Made by a program: the position numbers and the translations under genes. A stretch of DNA of 47,896 nucleotides, taken from assembly GCA_036782775.1 (NCBI GenBank), contig DAIPYJ010000018.1, positions 1 through 47,896 of the forward strand. Direction: 5' to 3'. Positions 25,284-35,092 of the stretch are shown here, one piece after another; the first letter of the stretch is position 1; the number at the start of each line of letters is the position of its first letter. This DNA is from CF-13 sp036782775 (GTDB taxonomy: Bacteria > Chloroflexota > Dormibacteria > CF-121). Below the pieces are notes generated by a model, which did no database searches, was not told the DNA's origin, and saw only the letters and a list, made by a program, of their open reading frames with translations.

Positions 25284-26999
25284 CTAGGCCGCCATTTCGG
25301 CCGCGGGCGGCGATTGCCGGCGCTCGCCACGACGGTAGACCAGCTCGAGGAAGCGCTCCTTGCTGAGCTCGCCTTTTCGCACGATCGCCTGGATGTTCCC
25401 CTGCAGCAGCTGCCGATCGGCCGGCGTGATGTTCTTGGCGGTATAGATCAGGATGGGCGTCTGCGCCGTCGCCGGGTCGGCGCGCATCTCCGAAACGACC
25501 GCGAATCCGTCGACCTCGGGCATCATCAGGTCGAGGATGACCAGATCCGGCCGGCGAGTGCGGGCCAGTTTGATGCCGGACGTCCCATCGTTCGCGACCA
25601 TCACGTCGACGTTGAACGGCTTCAGCATCGCCTGGACCAGCCGGGTGTTTTTCGGATCGTCGTCGATCACCAGCACGCTGGTCGGCATCTTGCTGACGCG
25701 GCGGCGCTCCGCCAATAAGTCGTATTTGGTCATGACCTGCAGGACCTGCTGCTTGCTGATCGGCTTTTTCAAGAAGTCGTACTGGCCCATGCTCAAGCCG
25801 AGCGGCTCGTCGTCGTTGGCAACGGTTAGCACCACCGGGATATCACGCGTCCGTGGTTCGCGCAACAATTCGTCCGTAAGCCGCTGAGCCCGGTTATCCG
25901 GTAGCGCCGTGTCGATCATGACGGCGAGCGGCTGGAGTTGCACAGCGCTTTTCACGGCTGCATCGATGTCCGTGGCGAACTCGATCCGATAACCGGCTCG
26001 ATCGAGGAACGACTGGATCCGCTCCCGCAGGCTCTCGTCTTCGGTGGCGACCAGGACCGGCGTCGCCGTAGCCGTGCGCGCGGCAAAGGCGCCCGGCCCA
26101 CCCTCTTGCGCCTGCGCCGCAGGACCGAGGTTGCCGAGCAACCGGCCGATCTCATCAGCAAGCTGGGTCCCGCTGTCCTTGATGTGCTGCAGGAACTCCT
26201 GGCGCTCGCCCGCGGTCGCACGGTTGCCGCTCTCGTCGAGCAGGACATCGGCGAAGCCGATGATCGCGTTGAGCTGCGAATAGAGGTGGTGCCCCTGCTC
26301 GGCGGTCAGCGTCACCCGACCGGCGGCCTCCTTGAGCGTGCGCATATCGTCCTGCAGCTTCCAGACCTGGGCTTTCCACTGGCGCTCCCGCTCCTGGCCC
26401 TGGGCCACCGTTTTGCTGGCGGTTTCCATCTCGGCGGCCAGGCGCTGGTTATCGGCGGCGAGAGCCTGCCGGCGATTGTTCCAGTCGGCCGCGAGCTTGG
26501 CCGCCTGGTCGGTTAGATGGCTATGGAGCGCCTTGAGCTCGTCACGCTCGCGCCCGAGCTCCGCAATCTCGGCTTCATGCGCCTGCCTGGCCTGCGTCAG
26601 CTGGCCTTTCGTCTGATCCAGGTCAGCCTGGAGCTGCGCCGTCTGCCGCCGGACACCTTCGAGATCGGCCTGAAGCTGCGCCGCTTGTTTGTGGGCGCCT
26701 TCTAACTCGGCTTTCCTCTTCGCCAGCTCGTCCCCGCTCGCGGCCAGGTTGGCCTGCGCAGCCGACAGCTGATTTGCGGTCTGGGCCAGTCGGTCCCTGG
26801 TCCCCGTGAGCTCGCTTTGCGTCTGCGCCTGGTCGGCCTGAGCCTGTGCCAGCTGCCCGAGGGCCTCGTTGAGCTCGCTGTGCCGTTGCGCCAGCTCTCG
26901 GGCCATGGCGTCGCCCAGCTCCGCCAGCCGGGAAAGCGCCTGTTGGCCGCTCTGCAGCAGGTCCTGGAAGGAGGGAGTCGAGGTCCCCTGGGCGGTCAC
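25284..26999 (-). CDS. Two-receiver signalling protein with coiled coil and HisKA-like helix, no ATPase domain
   Basis: This is 571 residues from GTG 26999. Residues 10-225 are a long heptad-like coiled coil rich in Gln, Ala and Leu. Residues 230-290 resemble a HisKA dimerisation helix: HHLYSQLNAIIGFADVLLD keeps the histidine (H237) seven residues before Asn as in HELRTPLN. No HATPase domain follows. A degenerate receiver (about 313-430) keeps D363 and the KKP motif, and a full receiver (about 440-555) has IDDDP and phosphoacceptor D490. It may be phosphorylated by another kinase and act as a relay or scaffold. It lies 40 bases after dnaE. Confidence 0.82.
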   Translation of the reverse strand: MTAQGTSTPSFQDLLQSGQQALSRLAELGDAMARELAQRHSELNEALGQLAQAQADQAQTQSELTGTRDRLAQTANQLSAAQANLAASGDELAKRKAELEGAHKQAAQLQADLEGVRRQTAQLQADLDQTKGQLTQARQAHEAEIAELGRERDELKALHSHLTDQAAKLAADWNNRRQALAADNQRLAAEMETASKTVAQGQERERQWKAQVWKLQDDMRTLKEAAGRVTLTAEQGHHLYSQLNAIIGFADVLLDESGNRATAGERQEFLQHIKDSGTQLADEIGRLLGNLGPAAQAQEGGPGAFAARTATATPVLVATEDESLRERIQSFLDRAGYRIEFATDIDAAVKSAVQLQPLAVMIDTALPDNRAQRLTDELLREPRTRDIPVVLTVANDDEPLGLSMGQYDFLKKPISKQQVLQVMTKYDLLAERRRVSKMPTSVLVIDDDPKNTRLVQAMLKPFNVDVMVANDGTSGIKLARTRRPDLVILDLMMPEVDGFAVVSEMRADPATAQTPILIYTAKNITPADRQLLQGNIQAIVRKGELSKERFLELVYRRGERRQSPPAAEMAA

Positions 27000-27039
27000 C
27001 TCGATACAACGCCGGACCGAGTGCCGGCTGGCGGGCCGG

Positions 27040-30000
27040 CTAGCCCGCCGGAGCTCCCACGAGGGTCCGGGGCTGGCGGCTCCCGTTCTGAACCCGCTCA
27101 GGCGCCCGTCGCCGGATCACCTCGATCCGCCAGACGGGCCGGAGGAAGAGCCCGTCGATCTCGCGCCGGGCCAGATCACCCGCCCTCCCCCCTCCCTGGA
27201 CCCGGAAGCGGTCGCCCAGGTCCATGTCGACGACCTGGTCGCCGCGTGGCAGGTGCATCACCACCCGGTCGGGACCGGGGCAGCGGCCGAGGATCTCTTG
27301 CAGGCTTGCCATCTGATCGGGCGTCGCCTCGGTCGGAATGTCGAGGTGGACGACCTGATTGCGGACCCAGCTTTCGTGGCCGGCATCGTCAAAGGCCATG
27401 ATGTCGTCGGCGATCACCTTCGCGGCGTCCGCACGTTCCTCATCGTCGCCGGAGCCGGCACGGGCATCAACCTTGCCCCGGACGATGACGATCGTGTCCG
27501 AGAGCAAGAGGTGGCGCCGCTCGTCGAAGACCTTGGGAAAGACGATCACTTCGATGGTCGAGGTCAGGTCCTCGAGCTGGATGAAGGCCATCGCCTTGCC
27601 GGTCTTGGTCACCACGGGCCGAACGCCCTTGATGACGCCGCCGATGCGCACCTCGTAGTCCTCCATCTCTGGCGTGACCTGGTTGGCATAGGTGTCGACC
27701 TTGGTATGCAGTTCCTGCTCGATCCGCTTGAGCGGATGGTCGGACAGATACAGACCGAGCAATTCCTTCTCGCCCTTGAGCCGTTCCTCGTCCGGCATCG
27801 GCGGCAAGCCCTGCAGCAGGCCGGCGTTCGGATCGTCGAGCTCGTCGGATTCGGGCAACAGACCGAAGAGCGAGGTCTGCCCGCTCTCGCGCTCGGTAAT
27901 GATCTGACTGGCGCGATCGCTGACGCGATCGATGCTGGCCAGCAGCGTGCCGCGCTCGCCAAGGCAGTCGGTGGCCCCGGAGCGGATCAGGCTCTCGAGG
28001 ACTCGCTTATTGGCCTCGCGTGGGTCGACGCGAACGGCCAGCTCCAGCAGTGACGTGAACGCTCCGTTCTTCCTCCGCTCGGCGAGCAGCAGCTCGATGA
28101 CATGGACGCCCACGTTCTTGATGACGGCGAGCCCGTAACGGATCTTCCCGTCCTCCACCGAGAAGCCGGCCTCCGATCGATTGACGTCGGGAGGCAGGAC
28201 TTCGATTTCGCGCGCGTGACAGTCGAGCACCGTCGCCGCCACCTTCTCGTAGTCGCCCGCCTCGTTGTTGAGCAGGGCCGCCAGATATTCAAGCGGATAA
28301 TTCGCCTTCAGGTAGGCGGTCTGATAGATGATCACGGCGTAGGCGGCACTGTGCGACTTGTTGAAGCCGTAGCCGGCGAAAAAGGCCATCAGGTCGAAGA
28401 CTTCGGTGGCCTTCGCCTCGGTGACGCCGCGCGCCACGGCGCCGGTGATGAACTTGGCCCGCATCCGCGCCATCTCGTCTTTCTTCTTCTTGCCCATTGC
28501 CGCCCGCAGGATGTCGGCTTCGCCAAGACTGAAGCCCGCCAGCTGGGAGGCGATCTTCATCACCTGCTCCTGATAGACGATCACGCCGTAGGTTTCCTTG
28601 AGGATCGGCTCCAGCTCGGGGAGCGGATAGACGATCTCGCGCTCGCCGTGCTTGCACTTGATGTACTGGTCGACGAGGCCGCCTTCGAGTGGTCCCGGCC
28701 GGAAGAGCGCGTGGACGGCCGTGATGTCTTCGAAACTCGTCGGCCGCATGTCCTGTAGCAGCCGCCGCATGCCCGCGCCCTCCACCTGAAAGACGCCGTT
28801 GGTGTCGGCGGCTTGCAACAACCGGAAGGTCGCCGGGTCGTCCCAGGGAATCTGTGACAGATCGAGTCGCAGCCCGCGCGTGGTCTCGAGGTTCTTCAGC
28901 GTGTCCTGGATGATCGACAGGTTGCGCAGCCCAAGGAAGTCCATCTTGAGCAGGCCGATCTTCTGGACCGCATTCATTTCGTACTGGGTCATGACGGCCC
29001 GTTTTTCCTGGCCGTTCCTGTCGCCCCTGGTGATCGCGTTTTGCAAGGGCACGTAGCGCTGCAGCGGCTCGGGCGTGATCACGATGCCGGCGGCATGGGT
29101 CGAGGCATGCCGGGTCAGGCCCTCGAGCTTCTTCGCGTTTTTCAGCAGCCGGCCGTACTCCGGGTCGGTCGCGGCCGCGGCCAGCTCCGGAACCATCTGG
29201 AGCGCCTTGTCGAGCGTCATGTTCAGCTGCGGCGGCACCAGCTTCGCCAGCCGGTCGACGTCCGGCAGCGCCACTCCGAGCGCCCGGCCAACATCGCGAA
29301 TCACGGCCCGCGCCTTCATCGTCCCGAAGGTGATGATCTGGGCGACGTGGTCCTGGCCGTACTTTTGGCCGACGTACTCGATCACCCGATCGCGATTCCG
29401 GTCGTCGAAGTCCATGTCGATATCGGGCATCGAGATCCGCTCACGGTTGAGGAAGCGCTCGAAGATCAGCCCGTGATGAATCGGATCGAGCTCGGTGATG
29501 CCCAGGGCGTAGGAAACGATGCTGCCGGCCGCCGATCCACGGCCCGGTCCAACGGCAACACCATTGTTGCGGGCGTAATCGGTGAAGTCGCTGACGATCA
29601 GGAAATAGGCAGCGTAGCCCATATCCTCGATGACGCCGATCTCCATCTCGAAGCGATCTTTGATCGCCTGCGTCATTTCGGGATACCGCTTTTTGAGGCC
29701 CTCGGCGGCCAGCTTGCGCAGATAGGAATCGGCGGTCTCGCCGGTTGGAACTTCGAAGCGCGGCAACAGCGGCCGGGTCTCGAGCTCGAGATGACAACGC
29801 GCCGCGATGCGCACCGTGTTCGCAACCGCCTCGGGAAAGTCTCTGAATCGCTCGGCCATCTCGGCCGGTGTCTTCAGGTAGAACTCCTCGTTCTCGAAGC
29901 GCATCCGATTGGTCTCGGACACCACCGTGCCCGTCTGGAGGCAAAGCAGGATGTCGTGCGCCTCGGCATCATCCTTCCGCGTGTAGTGCGTGTCGTTGGT

Positions 30001-30603
30001 GGCGACCAGCGGGATGCCCGTCCGCTGCGACAGCCGCGCCAGCCCCTCGTTGACGCGGGCCTGCTCGGCCATGCCGTGGTCCTGGATCTCGAGGAAGTAG
30101 TCGTCACCGAAGATCGCCTGGTACTCGCGGGCGGCCTGCTCGGCGCCGCTTTCATCGCCTGCGAGCAGGCGGCTGGCGACCTCGCCGCCGAGGCAGCTGG
30201 AGAGTGCGATCAGGCCTTCGGCGTGCTCGGCCAGCAGCGCCTTATCGATGCGCGGTTTGTAGTAGTAGCCCTCGAGATGCGCCTGGCTGGCGAGCCTGAT
30301 CAGGTTCCGGTACCCCGTCAGGTCCTTGACCAGCAGGATGAGGTGGTACGGGTCTCGATCGGCGCGGCCCTCCTTCTGCAGGCGTGACCGGGTGGCGACG
30401 TAGGCTTCCTGGCCAATGATGGGGGTGATCCCCGCCGCCTTCGCCTGCAAATACAGGTCGACGGCTCCGTACAGCACGCCATGGTCGGTCAGCGCAACCG
30501 CCGGCATCCCCGTCTCGACGGCCAGACGCACCATGTCGGAGATCCGGCTGGCGCCGTCGAGCAGGCTGAATTCGCTGTGGGTGTGGAGGTGGACGAAACT
30601 CAT
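27040..30603 (-). CDS. dnaE: DNA polymerase III alpha subunit
   Basis: This 1187-residue replicative polymerase has the usual length for DnaE. The N-terminal PHP domain begins HLHTHSEFSLLDG with DHG at 41-43, so most metal-binding residues that support proofreading in many lineages are present. The palm carries the catalytic aspartates in PDIDMDFD (D394, D396). The fingers and helix-hairpin-helix follow (KKKKDEMARM, AYAVIIYQTAYLK), and a C-terminal OB domain starts near YEVRIGGVIKG. The start overlaps the rlmD stop by ATGA, so its translation is coupled to rlmD and the gat genes. It copies the chromosome as part of the polymerase III holoenzyme. Confidence 0.97.
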   Translation of the reverse strand: MSFVHLHTHSEFSLLDGASRISDMVRLAVETGMPAVALTDHGVLYGAVDLYLQAKAAGITPIIGQEAYVATRSRLQKEGRADRDPYHLILLVKDLTGYRNLIRLASQAHLEGYYYKPRIDKALLAEHAEGLIALSSCLGGEVASRLLAGDESGAEQAAREYQAIFGDDYFLEIQDHGMAEQARVNEGLARLSQRTGIPLVATNDTHYTRKDDAEAHDILLCLQTGTVVSETNRMRFENEEFYLKTPAEMAERFRDFPEAVANTVRIAARCHLELETRPLLPRFEVPTGETADSYLRKLAAEGLKKRYPEMTQAIKDRFEMEIGVIEDMGYAAYFLIVSDFTDYARNNGVAVGPGRGSAAGSIVSYALGITELDPIHHGLIFERFLNRERISMPDIDMDFDDRNRDRVIEYVGQKYGQDHVAQIITFGTMKARAVIRDVGRALGVALPDVDRLAKLVPPQLNMTLDKALQMVPELAAAATDPEYGRLLKNAKKLEGLTRHASTHAAGIVITPEPLQRYVPLQNAITRGDRNGQEKRAVMTQYEMNAVQKIGLLKMDFLGLRNLSIIQDTLKNLETTRGLRLDLSQIPWDDPATFRLLQAADTNGVFQVEGAGMRRLLQDMRPTSFEDITAVHALFRPGPLEGGLVDQYIKCKHGEREIVYPLPELEPILKETYGVIVYQEQVMKIASQLAGFSLGEADILRAAMGKKKKDEMARMRAKFITGAVARGVTEAKATEVFDLMAFFAGYGFNKSHSAAYAVIIYQTAYLKANYPLEYLAALLNNEAGDYEKVAATVLDCHAREIEVLPPDVNRSEAGFSVEDGKIRYGLAVIKNVGVHVIELLLAERRKNGAFTSLLELAVRVDPREANKRVLESLIRSGATDCLGERGTLLASIDRVSDRASQIITERESGQTSLFGLLPESDELDDPNAGLLQGLPPMPDEERLKGEKELLGLYLSDHPLKRIEQELHTKVDTYANQVTPEMEDYEVRIGGVIKGVRPVVTKTGKAMAFIQLEDLTSTIEVIVFPKVFDERRHLLLSDTIVIVRGKVDARAGSGDDEERADAAKVIADDIMAFDDAGHESWVRNQVVHLDIPTEATPDQMASLQEILGRCPGPDRVVMHLPRGDQVVDMDLGDRFRVQGGGRAGDLARREIDGLFLRPVWRIEVIRRRAPERVQNGSRQPRTLVGAPAG

Positions 30604-31832
30604 GCAGTCCGGTCGAGCTTGGCGACGGCCTCGATATGGAACGTCTGGGGGAACATGTCGACGAAGGCCACCTCGGACAGCGTATACCGTCCGCCTGTGG
30701 AAAAACGACTGAGGTCGCGGGCCAGCGTCGAGGGCTCGCAGGAGATATAGATGATGCGGTCTGGCTGCAGCCGAACCATCGCATCCACGGCAGCCTCCAT
30801 ACAGCCAGCGCGCGGTGGATCGAGCACGAGCACGTCGACCCGGTCCGCGATGGATTCGACCTTTTCCTCGACTTTGCCGCGGAGGTAACGGACATTGCCG
30901 ACCCCATTCAGCTGCATGTTCACCTCGCCCAGCCGGACCGCGTACGGGCTTTCCTCGACCGCGATCACCTCGCTGGGGCGCTCGGCAAGCCGAGCGGTCA
31001 GCATGCCGATCCCCGCATAAGCATCGACGACCCGCGCCGATCCCTCGAGCCCGGCGAAGGTGACGGCGCGGTCATACAGGACGTCACGCTGCTGCGCATT
31101 GACCTGGACAAACGCCTCCGGCCGAACGCGGAAGTGGCGGCCGGCGTCGTCAATCCCGATCGAGTCGTCGTTGAGGTTGAGCTCGGGAATCCAGGCGGCG
31201 GCACGGGCACCGAATTCGCCGTCGGCCGTCCCGGGTGGATAAGGGGCCCAGAGGAGATCGCTGGTCCCCGGCGACCAGGTGAACTGCAGTGCCGTGACGT
31301 TCTCCGCGGCTGGATCCTGTGCCGCATGGGCGAAGGCCGGCAGCGCCCGCTCGATCGCCTCGACGTGGATCAGGCACTGGTCGATGGGCAAGGTCTGATA
31401 GGTGTGCTTGCGGTAGAAGCCAAGCGCGACCGTCCCACCGCGATGAAGGATGTGAAACTCCCCTCGAATCCGATAGCGCCAGGGCGTTGCCATGCCATGA
31501 ACCTCGATCCGCTCGAGCGGAAACTCGAGCTTCGCCCGCTCCAGCTGCCGGTGCAATACGCGGCGCTTCTGGACCAGCTGCTCCTCGTAGGCAACATGCT
31601 GGAGCTGGCATCCGCCACAACCCAACTTGAAAAAGGGGCACGGCGGATCGACGCGGGTGGGCGCCGCCTCGAGGACCGAGGTCGCCTGCGCTCGCCAGAA
31701 ATCCTTGCGCCGATGGGTGACCTCCGCCTCGACCGTCTCGCCGGGGATGGCACCCTCGACGAAGACGACTCGCCCGTCGACTCGCGCCACGGCCGCCCCT
31801 CCATGGGCCAGCTCGCCAACCGTCAGTTGCAC
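30600..31832 (-). CDS. rlmD: 23S rRNA (uracil-5-)-methyltransferase, RumA type
   Basis: This is 410 residues from GTG 31832, directly after the gatB stop. An N-terminal TRAM domain (1-57) is followed by an iron-sulfur site with C65, C72 and C75 and a fourth cysteine in PIDQCLIH. The SAM-binding motif is VVDAYAGIGMLT, DPPRAGC is the catalytic-core loop, and the nucleophile C365 lies in YISCEPSTLARDL. The family uses SAM to form m5U in rRNA (U1939 in the E. coli RlmD; RlmCD in some bacteria modifies two sites). Which position applies here cannot be told from sequence alone. Confidence 0.9.
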   Translation of the reverse strand: MQLTVGELAHGGAAVARVDGRVVFVEGAIPGETVEAEVTHRRKDFWRAQATSVLEAAPTRVDPPCPFFKLGCGGCQLQHVAYEEQLVQKRRVLHRQLERAKLEFPLERIEVHGMATPWRYRIRGEFHILHRGGTVALGFYRKHTYQTLPIDQCLIHVEAIERALPAFAHAAQDPAAENVTALQFTWSPGTSDLLWAPYPPGTADGEFGARAAAWIPELNLNDDSIGIDDAGRHFRVRPEAFVQVNAQQRDVLYDRAVTFAGLEGSARVVDAYAGIGMLTARLAERPSEVIAVEESPYAVRLGEVNMQLNGVGNVRYLRGKVEEKVESIADRVDVLVLDPPRAGCMEAAVDAMVRLQPDRIIYISCEPSTLARDLSRFSTGGRYTLSEVAFVDMFPQTFHIEAVAKLDRTA

Positions 31833-33287
31833 TTAAGAAATTTTCTCGCGCAGCAGGGCGTCGAGTCGCTGGGGATTCGCGCGGCCTTTTGAGATCTTCA
31901 TTCCCTGGCCGATCAAGAATTTGAGCGCCTGTTCCTTGCCGGCTTTGAAATCCGTGACGGACTTCTGGTTCTCGGCGATGACCTGATCGGCGATCCGCTG
32001 CAGCTGGTCGTCGCCGCTGATCTGCGTCGCGCCTTTGGCTTTCTCCAGAACCGACGCCGGGTCCTCAGCGCGGTACATCTCGTCGAACGCCTGCTTGGCC
32101 ATCTTGCCGCTGATCGCGCCGGAGTCCACCAGGCCGATCAACTCGGCAAGGTGTTGCGGCTGAATGGGCGAATCCTGAATTTCCTTGTGGTCAGCATTGA
32201 GCAGCCGACTGAAGTCGCTCAGAATCCAGTTCGCCGACGTCTTTGCCGGCGCGCCACGCTTGACCGTCTCCTCGAAGTACTCGGCCATCGGCCGAGTCGA
32301 CGTCAAGAGTGACGCATCGTACGGCGTCAACCCGTAGGCGCTGATGAAGCGATCGCGTCGCGCCGCCGGCAATTCCGGGAGGGCGGCCTGAATTTCCTCG
32401 ACCCACTTGCGGCTGACATCGAGCGGCGGCAGATCCGGCTCGGGAAAGTAGCGATAGTCTTCGGCGAACTCCTTGGTCCGCTGCGACACCGTGACGCCGC
32501 GCGCGTCGTTCCAACCGCGTGTCTCCTGCACCAGCCGGCCGCCACCGTCAAGCACGTCGGTCTGGCGCTCGATCTCGTACTGAATCGCACGGTGGATGGC
32601 TCGAAACGAATTCATGTTTTTGATCTCGACCTTGGTGCCGAACTCGGCGGTCCCTTCAGGACGGAGGGAGACGTTGGCGTCGCAGCGCAACTGCCCCGAT
32701 TCCATGTCGCCGTTGTTCACCCCGATGTATTGGAGAATCGCACGCAGGCGCATCACGTACTCCCTCGCCTCGTCGGCGCTGCGCATGTCGGGCTCCGACA
32801 CGATTTCCATCAAGGGCACGCCGGCCCGATTGAAGTTGACAAGCGAGGACTGTGCTTCGTGGATCGCCCCCTCATGCAAGAGCTTGCCGGTGTCCTCTTC
32901 CAGATGCACGCGCGTGATGCCGCAGCGCCGCACCTCCCCCTTGACCTCGAACTCGAGGTGGCCATGGCGACTGAGCGGCAGGTCGTACTGCGAAATCTGA
33001 TAACCCTTGGGCAGATCGGGATAGAAATAGTTTTTGCGGTCGAACTTCGAGAACTCCAGGATCTCGCAGTTGAGCGCCAACGCCGTCCGGATGGTCGCCT
33101 CGATCGCCTTGCGATTGATCACGGGCAGGGATCCGGGCAAACCCAGGCAAACGGGACAGGTGTTGGCGTTCGGTGGCGCGGTCAGGTAGTCGGTCGAGCA
33201 GCCGCAGAACATCTTGCTCTCGGTGAGGATCTGGGCGTGCACCTCGAGGCCGACGACGACCTCGTAACGCGTGGCCACCGCGCTCAT
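31833..33287 (-). CDS. gatB: Asp-tRNA(Asn)/Glu-tRNA(Gln) amidotransferase subunit B
   Basis: This 484-residue GatB begins VVGLEVHAQILTESKMFCGC, with a zinc site formed by CGC and CPVC. Conserved blocks include RKNYFYPDLPKGYQISQYD and GIPLMEIVSEP-like VPLMEIVSEPD, and a C-terminal YqeY-like tail that contacts tRNA. It binds the mischarged tRNA and phosphorylates its Glu or Asp as part of the GatCAB complex. It overlaps gatA by four bases. Presence of GatCAB implies that Gln-tRNA or Asn-tRNA, or both, are made by the indirect route. Confidence 0.97.
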   Translation of the reverse strand: MSAVATRYEVVVGLEVHAQILTESKMFCGCSTDYLTAPPNANTCPVCLGLPGSLPVINRKAIEATIRTALALNCEILEFSKFDRKNYFYPDLPKGYQISQYDLPLSRHGHLEFEVKGEVRRCGITRVHLEEDTGKLLHEGAIHEAQSSLVNFNRAGVPLMEIVSEPDMRSADEAREYVMRLRAILQYIGVNNGDMESGQLRCDANVSLRPEGTAEFGTKVEIKNMNSFRAIHRAIQYEIERQTDVLDGGGRLVQETRGWNDARGVTVSQRTKEFAEDYRYFPEPDLPPLDVSRKWVEEIQAALPELPAARRDRFISAYGLTPYDASLLTSTRPMAEYFEETVKRGAPAKTSANWILSDFSRLLNADHKEIQDSPIQPQHLAELIGLVDSGAISGKMAKQAFDEMYRAEDPASVLEKAKGATQISGDDQLQRIADQVIAENQKSVTDFKAGKEQALKFLIGQGMKISKGRANPQRLDALLREKIS

Positions 33288-34756
33288 GCCGTGGTTGCCA
33301 TCAAGGGCGACTGCGCCTTGTGGAACTCAGTCGCCGCCTCGAAGGCGTACGCGACGCGCAGGGCGATGTCTTCACGAAAGCCCGGCGCGATGACCTGAAG
33401 GCCGATCGGCAATCCGTCGACCAGCCCGCACGGCACCGAGATGCCGCAGACGTTGCCAAGGTTTGCCGGAATGGTGATGATGTCGTTGAGATACATCGCA
33501 ACCGGATCCTGGGTCTTGACGCCCAGTGGGAACGCCGCGGTCGGCGAGGTGGCGCCGAGCAACGCGTCGACTTTGCTGAAGGCCCGCTTGAAATCCTCGA
33601 TGATCAGCGTCCGAACCTTCTGCGCCTGGAGGTAGTAGGCGTCGTAATAGCCCGCGCTGAGCGCGTAGGTCCCCAGCATGATCCGCCGCTTGACTTCCGC
33701 GCCGAAGCCCTCTTCCCGAGTGAGCATGTACTCGTCGATCAGGTTGCGGCCGCCGCCCGCTTGAAATCCGTAGCGCGTCCCGTCGTAGCGCGCCAGGTTC
33801 GAGCTCGCCTCGGCCGGGGCGATGATGTAGTAGGCCGGAAGCGCGACATCGCTGTGCGGAAGGCTGACCTCCTCGATCGAGGCGCCCTGCTGCTCGAGCA
33901 ATCGGATCGCATCGCGGATCGCCTGTTCGACCGCTGGTTCCATGCCGGCGACGAAATACTCCCTGGGGACGCCGAGCTTCATGCCCTTGATGCCATCGCG
34001 CAGATTGGCGAGGTAGTCAGGGACGGGACGTGTCGAGCTGGTCGAATCCCTGGGATCATGGCCGGCGATCGCCTGCAACAGGACCGCGCAGTCCAGTACG
34101 TCGCGGGTCATCGGACCGATCTGGTCGAGCGATGAGGCGAACGCGATCAGACCATAGCGGCTGACGCGACCATACGTCGGCTTCATCCCGACGATGCCGG
34201 TCAGCGCCGCCGGTTGCCGGATCGAGCCGCCCGTGTCACTACCGAGAGCGGCGATCGCCTCGCCCGACGCGACTGCCGCAGCCGAGCCGCCACTCGATCC
34301 GCCGGGAACGCGATCGAGCGCCCAGGCGTTGTGCACCGGCGAGTAGCCCGAGTTCTCATTCGAGGACCCCATCGCGAACTCGTCGCAGTTCGTCTTGCCA
34401 AGGAAGACCGCGCCTTCCGTGTCGAGCCGCTCGACCACGGTCGCGTTGTACGGCGGCGTGAAATCCTTCAGGATTCTCGACCCGGCGGTCGAGGTGACGT
34501 CTTTCACGCAGAGGACGTCTTTGAGAGCGATGGGAATCCCGGTCAGTGGCTTGATATCGCGCTTTGCCTTGAATCGCTCGTCCGCGGCCTTCGCCTGGCG
34601 AAGAGCGAGATCCTTTGTGAGCCACAGGTACGCCTTCGTCTTCTCGCCGACCGTCGCGATCTGGCTGAAGAGGTCTTCTGTCAGCTCAACCGACGAGATC
34701 TCGCGATCGACCAGCATCTGATGGAGGTCGTGCACGGTTCGCTGAAACAGCCTCAT
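33284..34756 (-). CDS. gatA: Asp-tRNA(Asn)/Glu-tRNA(Gln) amidotransferase subunit A
   Basis: This 490-residue amidase-signature enzyme has its Ser-cisSer-Lys triad visible at K79 (IPIALKD), S154 (PGGSSGGS) and S178 (GSDTGGSIRQP), positions matching known GatA proteins. It hydrolyses glutamine and passes ammonia to GatB. It overlaps gatC upstream and gatB downstream by four bases each, which keeps the three subunits in step. Confidence 0.97.
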   Translation of the reverse strand: MRLFQRTVHDLHQMLVDREISSVELTEDLFSQIATVGEKTKAYLWLTKDLALRQAKAADERFKAKRDIKPLTGIPIALKDVLCVKDVTSTAGSRILKDFTPPYNATVVERLDTEGAVFLGKTNCDEFAMGSSNENSGYSPVHNAWALDRVPGGSSGGSAAAVASGEAIAALGSDTGGSIRQPAALTGIVGMKPTYGRVSRYGLIAFASSLDQIGPMTRDVLDCAVLLQAIAGHDPRDSTSSTRPVPDYLANLRDGIKGMKLGVPREYFVAGMEPAVEQAIRDAIRLLEQQGASIEEVSLPHSDVALPAYYIIAPAEASSNLARYDGTRYGFQAGGGRNLIDEYMLTREEGFGAEVKRRIMLGTYALSAGYYDAYYLQAQKVRTLIIEDFKRAFSKVDALLGATSPTAAFPLGVKTQDPVAMYLNDIITIPANLGNVCGISVPCGLVDGLPIGLQVIAPGFREDIALRVAYAFEAATEFHKAQSPLMATTA

Positions 34757-35055
34757 TCCTGGATCGCCTTGACCTTGAAGAAATCGCCCTCCCGGCTGGG
34801 AGCGTTCCTCATGACATCCGCAACCGGCAGCGATGGCTCTCGGACGTCGTCGCGCATCACGTTGCGCTCCTCGAGCGGATGCGCGGTGGCGGGGACCTTG
34901 GAGGTGTCGGCGCGGTTCAGCGCCTCGATGTGGTGCAGGATGTTCCGCAGCTGGTCTCGGTAGCGAACGACTTCCTCTGGGGTGATCCCGAGGCGCGCCA
35001 GGCGCGCTACGTGCTCGACGTCCTTGGACGAAAGCTCAGGAGGTGAATCGGGCAA
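34753..35055 (-). CDS. gatC: Asp-tRNA(Asn)/Glu-tRNA(Gln) amidotransferase subunit C
   Basis: This is 100 residues. The motif VEHVARLARLGI and the ending of the type REGDFFKVKAIQE identify GatC, the small subunit that wraps around and stabilises GatA and GatB. The apparent start is TTG at 35055, 22 bases after the stop of the upstream gene, with no clear ribosome-binding site. It is first in the gatC-gatA-gatB-rlmD-dnaE cluster. Confidence 0.93.
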   Translation of the reverse strand: MPDSPPELSSKDVEHVARLARLGITPEEVVRYRDQLRNILHHIEALNRADTSKVPATAHPLEERNVMRDDVREPSLPVADVMRNAPSREGDFFKVKAIQE

Positions 35056-35062
35056 GGCCTAT

Positions 35063-35092
35063 AGCTTATCGAAGCAATTAGGCCGTCAAGCT
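35063..35092 (-). promoter_or_regulatory. Possible promoter for the gatC cluster
   Basis: On the minus strand TTGACG overlaps the last codons of the GGDEF-EAL gene, and TAAGCT/TATAGG-like sequence lies 15-20 bases downstream. The spacing is not ideal for either -10 choice, so this is a weak call. It matters because otherwise the gat cluster would depend on the upstream signalling gene. Confidence 0.25.

Noticed and set aside
29041..30387. 448-residue frame antisense to dnaE
   Set aside because: GC-rich codon shadow; dnaE motifs on the opposite strand are unambiguous.
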